In this document: one piece after another, positions 61,055-64,000 of the stretch
Numbering within the stretch: the first letter of the stretch is position 1
Layout: every line of letters starts with the position of its first letter
DNA from: Amblyomma americanum
Lineage: Eukaryota > Arthropoda > Arachnida > Ixodida > Ixodidae
DNA: 64,000 bases
Reading direction: 5' to 3'
Assembly: GCF_052857255.1 (NCBI RefSeq)
Contig: NW_027526750.1
Coordinates: 1 to 64,000 of the forward strand
Translations under genes and position numbers: made by a program
The notes under the pieces: generated by a model
The model's input: the letters and a program-made list of their open reading frames with translations, nothing else
The model's database searches: none
What the model was told of the DNA's origin: nothing

Positions 61055-62600
61055 GTGATTTAGCTCGTTTCGGTCTAAAACAGCTTGTTTCACTGTATTA
61101 AGCAAGAATACATGCTTTTCGCGCCGTTATAAGAGAAAAAGTTTTGACGCGTATCAGAGGAACACTTGTAAAACCGATGTGTTGTGATTTAGCTCATTTC
61201 GGTCTAAAACAGCTTGTTTCGCTGTATTAAGCAAGAATACATGCTTTTCGCGCAGTTATAAGAGAAAAAGTTTTGACGCGTATCAGAGGAACGCTTGTAA
61301 AACCGATGTGTTGTGATTTAGCTCGTTTCGGTCTAAAACAGCTTGTTTCGCTGTATTAAGCAAGAATACATGCTTTTCGCGCAGTTATAAGAGAAAAAGT
61401 TTTGACGCGTATCAGAGGAACACTTGTAAAACCGATGTGTTGTGATTTAGCTCGTTTCGGTCTAAAACAGCTTTTTTCGCTGTATTAAGCAAGAATACAT
61501 GCTTTTCGCGCAGTTATAAGAGAAAAAGTTTTGACGCGTATCAGAGGAACACTTGTAAAACCGATGTGTTGTGATTTAGCTCGTTTCGGTCTAAAACAGC
61601 TTGTTTCGTTGTATTAAGCAAGAATACATGCTTTTCGCGCAGTTATAAGAGAAAAAGTTTGGCGAGTATCACGTGGATACTTGTAAAACCGATGTGTTGT
61701 GATTTAGCTCGTTTGGGTCTAAAACAGCTTGTTTCACTGTATTAAGCAAGAATACATGCTTTTCGCGCCGTTATAAGAGAAAAAGTTTTGACGCGTATCA
61801 GAGGAACACTTGTAAAACCGATGTGTTGTGATTTAGCTCATTTCGGTCTAAAACAGCTTGTTTCGCTGTATTAAGCAAGAATACATGCTTTTTGCGCAGT
61901 TATAAGAGAAAAAGTTTTGACGCGTATCAGAGGAACACTTGTAAAACCGATGTGTTGTGATTTAGCTCGTTTCGGTCTAAAACAGCTTGTTTCGCTGTAT
62001 TAAGCAAGAATACATGCTTTTCGCGCAGTTATAAGAGAAAAAGTTTTGACGCGTATCAGAGGAACACTTGTAAAACCGATGTGTTGTGATTTAGCTCGTT
62101 TCGGTCTAAAACAGCTTGTTTCGCTGTATTAAGCAAGAATACATGCTTTTCGCGCAGTTATAAGAGAAAAAGTTTTGACGCGTATCAGAGGAACACTTGT
62201 AAAACCGATGTGTTCAGATTTAGCTCGTTTCGGTCTAAAACAGCTTGTTTCGTTGTATTAAGCACGAATACATGCTTTACGCGCAGTTATAGAAGAAAAA
62301 GTTTTGACGCGTATCAGAGACACTTGTAAAACCGATGTGTTGTGATTTAGCTCGTTCCGGTCTAAAACAGCTTGTTTCGTTGTATTAAGCAAGAATACAT
62401 GCTTTTCGCGCAGTTATAAGAGAAAAAGTTTTGACGAGTATCACGTGGATACTTGTAAAACCGATGTGTTCAGATTTAGCTCGTTTCGGTCTAAAACAGC
62501 TTGTTTCGTTGTATTAAGCACGAATACATGCTTTTCGCGCAGTTAAAAGAGAAAAAGTTTTGACGAGTGTCACGTGGAACACTTGTAATACCGATGTGTT
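61055..62600 (+). repeat. 12-monomer repeat, copy I1 (1546 bp)
   Basis: Private tags recur 1546-1547 bases later: GGAACGCTTG (61287 and 62834), CTTTTTTCGCTG (61471 and 63017), GTTTGGCGAG, GTTTGGGTC (61709 and 63256), CTTTTTGCGCAG and CTCGTTCCGG (62351 and 63898). The shared private variants show a direct recent duplication of 12 monomers. Confidence 0.88.
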
Positions 62601-64000
62601 GTGATTTAGCTCGTTTCGGTCTAAAACAGCTTGTTTCGCTGTATTAAGCAAGAATACATGCTTTTCGCGCCGTTATAAGAGAAAAAGTTTTGACGCGTAT
62701 CAGAGGAACACTTGTAAAACCGATGTGTTGTGATTTAGCTCATTTCGGTCTAAAACAGCTTGTTTCGCTGTATTAAGCAAGAATACATGCTTTTCGCGCA
62801 GTTATAAGAGAAAAAGTTTTGACGCGTATCAGAGGAACGCTTGTAAAACCGATGTGTTGTGATTTAGCTCGTTTCGGTCTAAAACAGCTTGTTTCGCTGT
62901 ATTAAGCAAGAATACATGCTTTTCGCGCAGTTATAAGAGAAAAAGTTTTGACGCGTATCAGAGGAACACTTGTAAAACCGATGTGTTGTGATTTAGCTCG
63001 TTTCGGTCTAAAACAGCTTTTTTCGCTGTATTAAGCAAGAATACATGCTTTTCGCGCAGTTATAAGAGAAAAAGTTTTGACGCGTATCAGAGGAACACTT
63101 GTAAAACCGATGTGTTGTGATTTAGCTCGTTTCGGTCTAAAACAGCTTGTTTCGTTGTATTAAGCAAGAATACATGCTTTTCGCGCAGTTATAAGAGAAA
63201 AAGTTTGGCGAGTATCACGTGGATACTTGTAAAACCGATGTGTTGTGATTTAGCTCGTTTGGGTCTAAAACAGCTTGTTTCACTGTATTAAGCAAGAATA
63301 CATGCTTTTCGCGCCGTTATAAGAGAAAAAGTTTTGACGCGTATCAGAGGAACACTTGTAAAACCGATGTGTTGTGATTTAGCTCATTTCGGTCTAATAC
63401 AGCTTGTTTCGCTGTATTAAGCAAGAATACATGCTTTTTGCGCAGTTATAAGAGAAAAAGTTTTGACGCGTATCAGAGGAACACTTGTAAAACCGATGTG
63501 TTGTGATTTAGCTCGTTTCGGTCTAAAACAGCTTGTTTCGCTGTATTAAGCAAGAATACATGCTTTTCGCGCAGTTATAAGAGAAAAAGTTTTGACGCGT
63601 ATCAGAGGAACACTTGTAAAACCGATGTGTTGTGATTTAGCTCGTTTCGGTCTAAAACAGCTTGTTTCGCTGTATTAAGCAAGAATACATGCTTTTCGCG
63701 CAGTTATAAGAGAAAAAGTTTTGACGCGTATCAGAGGAACACTTGTAAAACCGATGTGTTCAGATTTAGCTCGTTTCGGTCTAAAACAGCTTGTTTCGTT
63801 GTATTAAGCACGAATACATGCTTTACGCGCAGTTATAGAAGAAAAAGTTTTGACGCGTATCAGAGACACTTGTAAAACCGATGTGTTGTGATTTAGCTCG
63901 TTCCGGTCTAAAACAGCTTGTTTCGTTGTATTAAGCAAGAATACATGCTTTTCGCGCAGTTATAAGAGAAAAAGTTTTGACGAGTATCACGTGGATACTT
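62601..64000 (+). repeat. 12-monomer repeat, copy I2 (cut by window end)
   Basis: This second copy matches I1 almost base for base. One private change seen by eye is GGTCTAATACAG at about 63392. The first monomer has TTTCGCTG where I1 has TTTCACTG, which places the duplication boundary in or near that monomer. The copy is still in progress at the window end. Confidence 0.87.

Larger units (their letters stand above)
1..64000 (+). repeat. 129-bp tandem satellite array filling the window
   Basis: The motif ATTTAGCTCGTTTCGG recurs about every 129 bases from the first line to the last, always in the same orientation, giving about 496 monomers. Neighbouring monomers mostly differ by a few to some 15 substitutions, while monomers one HOR period apart are nearly identical. 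No stretch of unique sequence, transposon, microsatellite or inverted block interrupts the array. This is the hallmark of eukaryotic satellite DNA of centromeric or heterochromatic type. The location on the chromosome is inferred, not shown. I do not recognise this satellite as any named family. Both ends of the array lie outside the window. Confidence 0.98.
60411..64000 (+). repeat. 5.54-kb repeat, copy H2 (cut by window end)
   Basis: The block follows H1 from a GTG-class version of the TTTAACTCTTTTCGGAC monomer. One GTG monomer has been added near 62085, so partners beyond this point lie about 5670 apart. The GTGTAGATATTTA monomer of H1 (56927) is an ordinary GTG monomer here (62601). The copy contains the two 1.55 kb units below and runs off the window. 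Confidence 0.83.

Noticed and set aside
1..64000. CRISPR array
   Set aside because: There are no short identical repeats separated by unique spacers; the whole 129-bp unit is conserved and contiguous, and no cas genes are present.
1..64000. Bacterial or viral origin
   Set aside because: A 64 kb gene-free tandem array is not expected in prokaryotic or viral genomes; HOR structure is typical of eukaryotic satellites.
1..64000. Ribosomal DNA spacer subrepeats or telomeric repeats
   Set aside because: No rRNA-like sequence and no short G-rich telomere motif occurs anywhere; the unit is far longer than a telomere repeat.

Overview
The whole 64 kb window is one uninterrupted tandem satellite array. 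The basic unit is a 129 bp monomer, and about 496 copies run head-to-tail in one orientation from the first base to the last. I found no protein-coding gene, RNA gene, transposon, CRISPR array or unique-sequence island on either strand, and both array ends lie outside the window. A megabase-style satellite of this kind points to a eukaryotic nuclear chromosome, most likely (peri)centromeric or other constitutive heterochromatin. I cannot name the species. The monomer is about 38% G+C, yet it carries 8 CpG sites in 129 bp (about 1.75 times expectation), which argues against a genome with heavy germline CpG methylation.

Monomers fall into recurring classes. They begin with CAG, GTG or rarely ATG/CTG before ATTTAGCTC. 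They also differ at TTGTATT/CTGTATT/TAGTATT, at GCAAG/GCACG, at TTTTCGCGC/TTTACGCGC with ATAAGAG/ATAGAAG, and in a variable hinge near bases 97-113 of the monomer (GTATCAGAGGAACAC, GTATTAGAGAGACAC, GTATCACGTGGATAC, GTATCACGTGGAACAC, GTGTCACAGGGACAC). The order of classes defines several nested higher-order repeats (HORs).

Layout from left to right: family A (about 21-mer, 2.71 kb) at 1-6714; family B (20/21-mer, 2.59-2.71 kb) at 6715-12013; family C (25-mer, 3.23 kb) at 12014-20663; a 9.39 kb duplication at 17951-36731 that captures the end of C plus A-like and new segments; a 4.74 kb repeat at 33087-43840; a 2.55 kb repeat at 41721-46824; then mosaic right-hand families with offsets of 3.81, 1.81, 5.54, 1.03 and 1.55 kb to the end. 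Copies differ by whole-monomer gains and losses, as expected of unequal exchange. The middle and right duplications are nearly identical and so look recent. The left HOR copies are more diverged and carry many single-base homopolymer indels.

The open reading frames up to 132 codons exist because 129 is divisible by three (43 codons) and the CAG-class monomer removes an in-frame stop. They are by-products of the satellite, not genes. The points most worth a second look are a dyad in the hinge whose two arms change together between monomer classes, a half-match to the CENP-B box in most monomers, a hammerhead-like but catalytically incomplete fold on the minus strand, and the nested duplication history.
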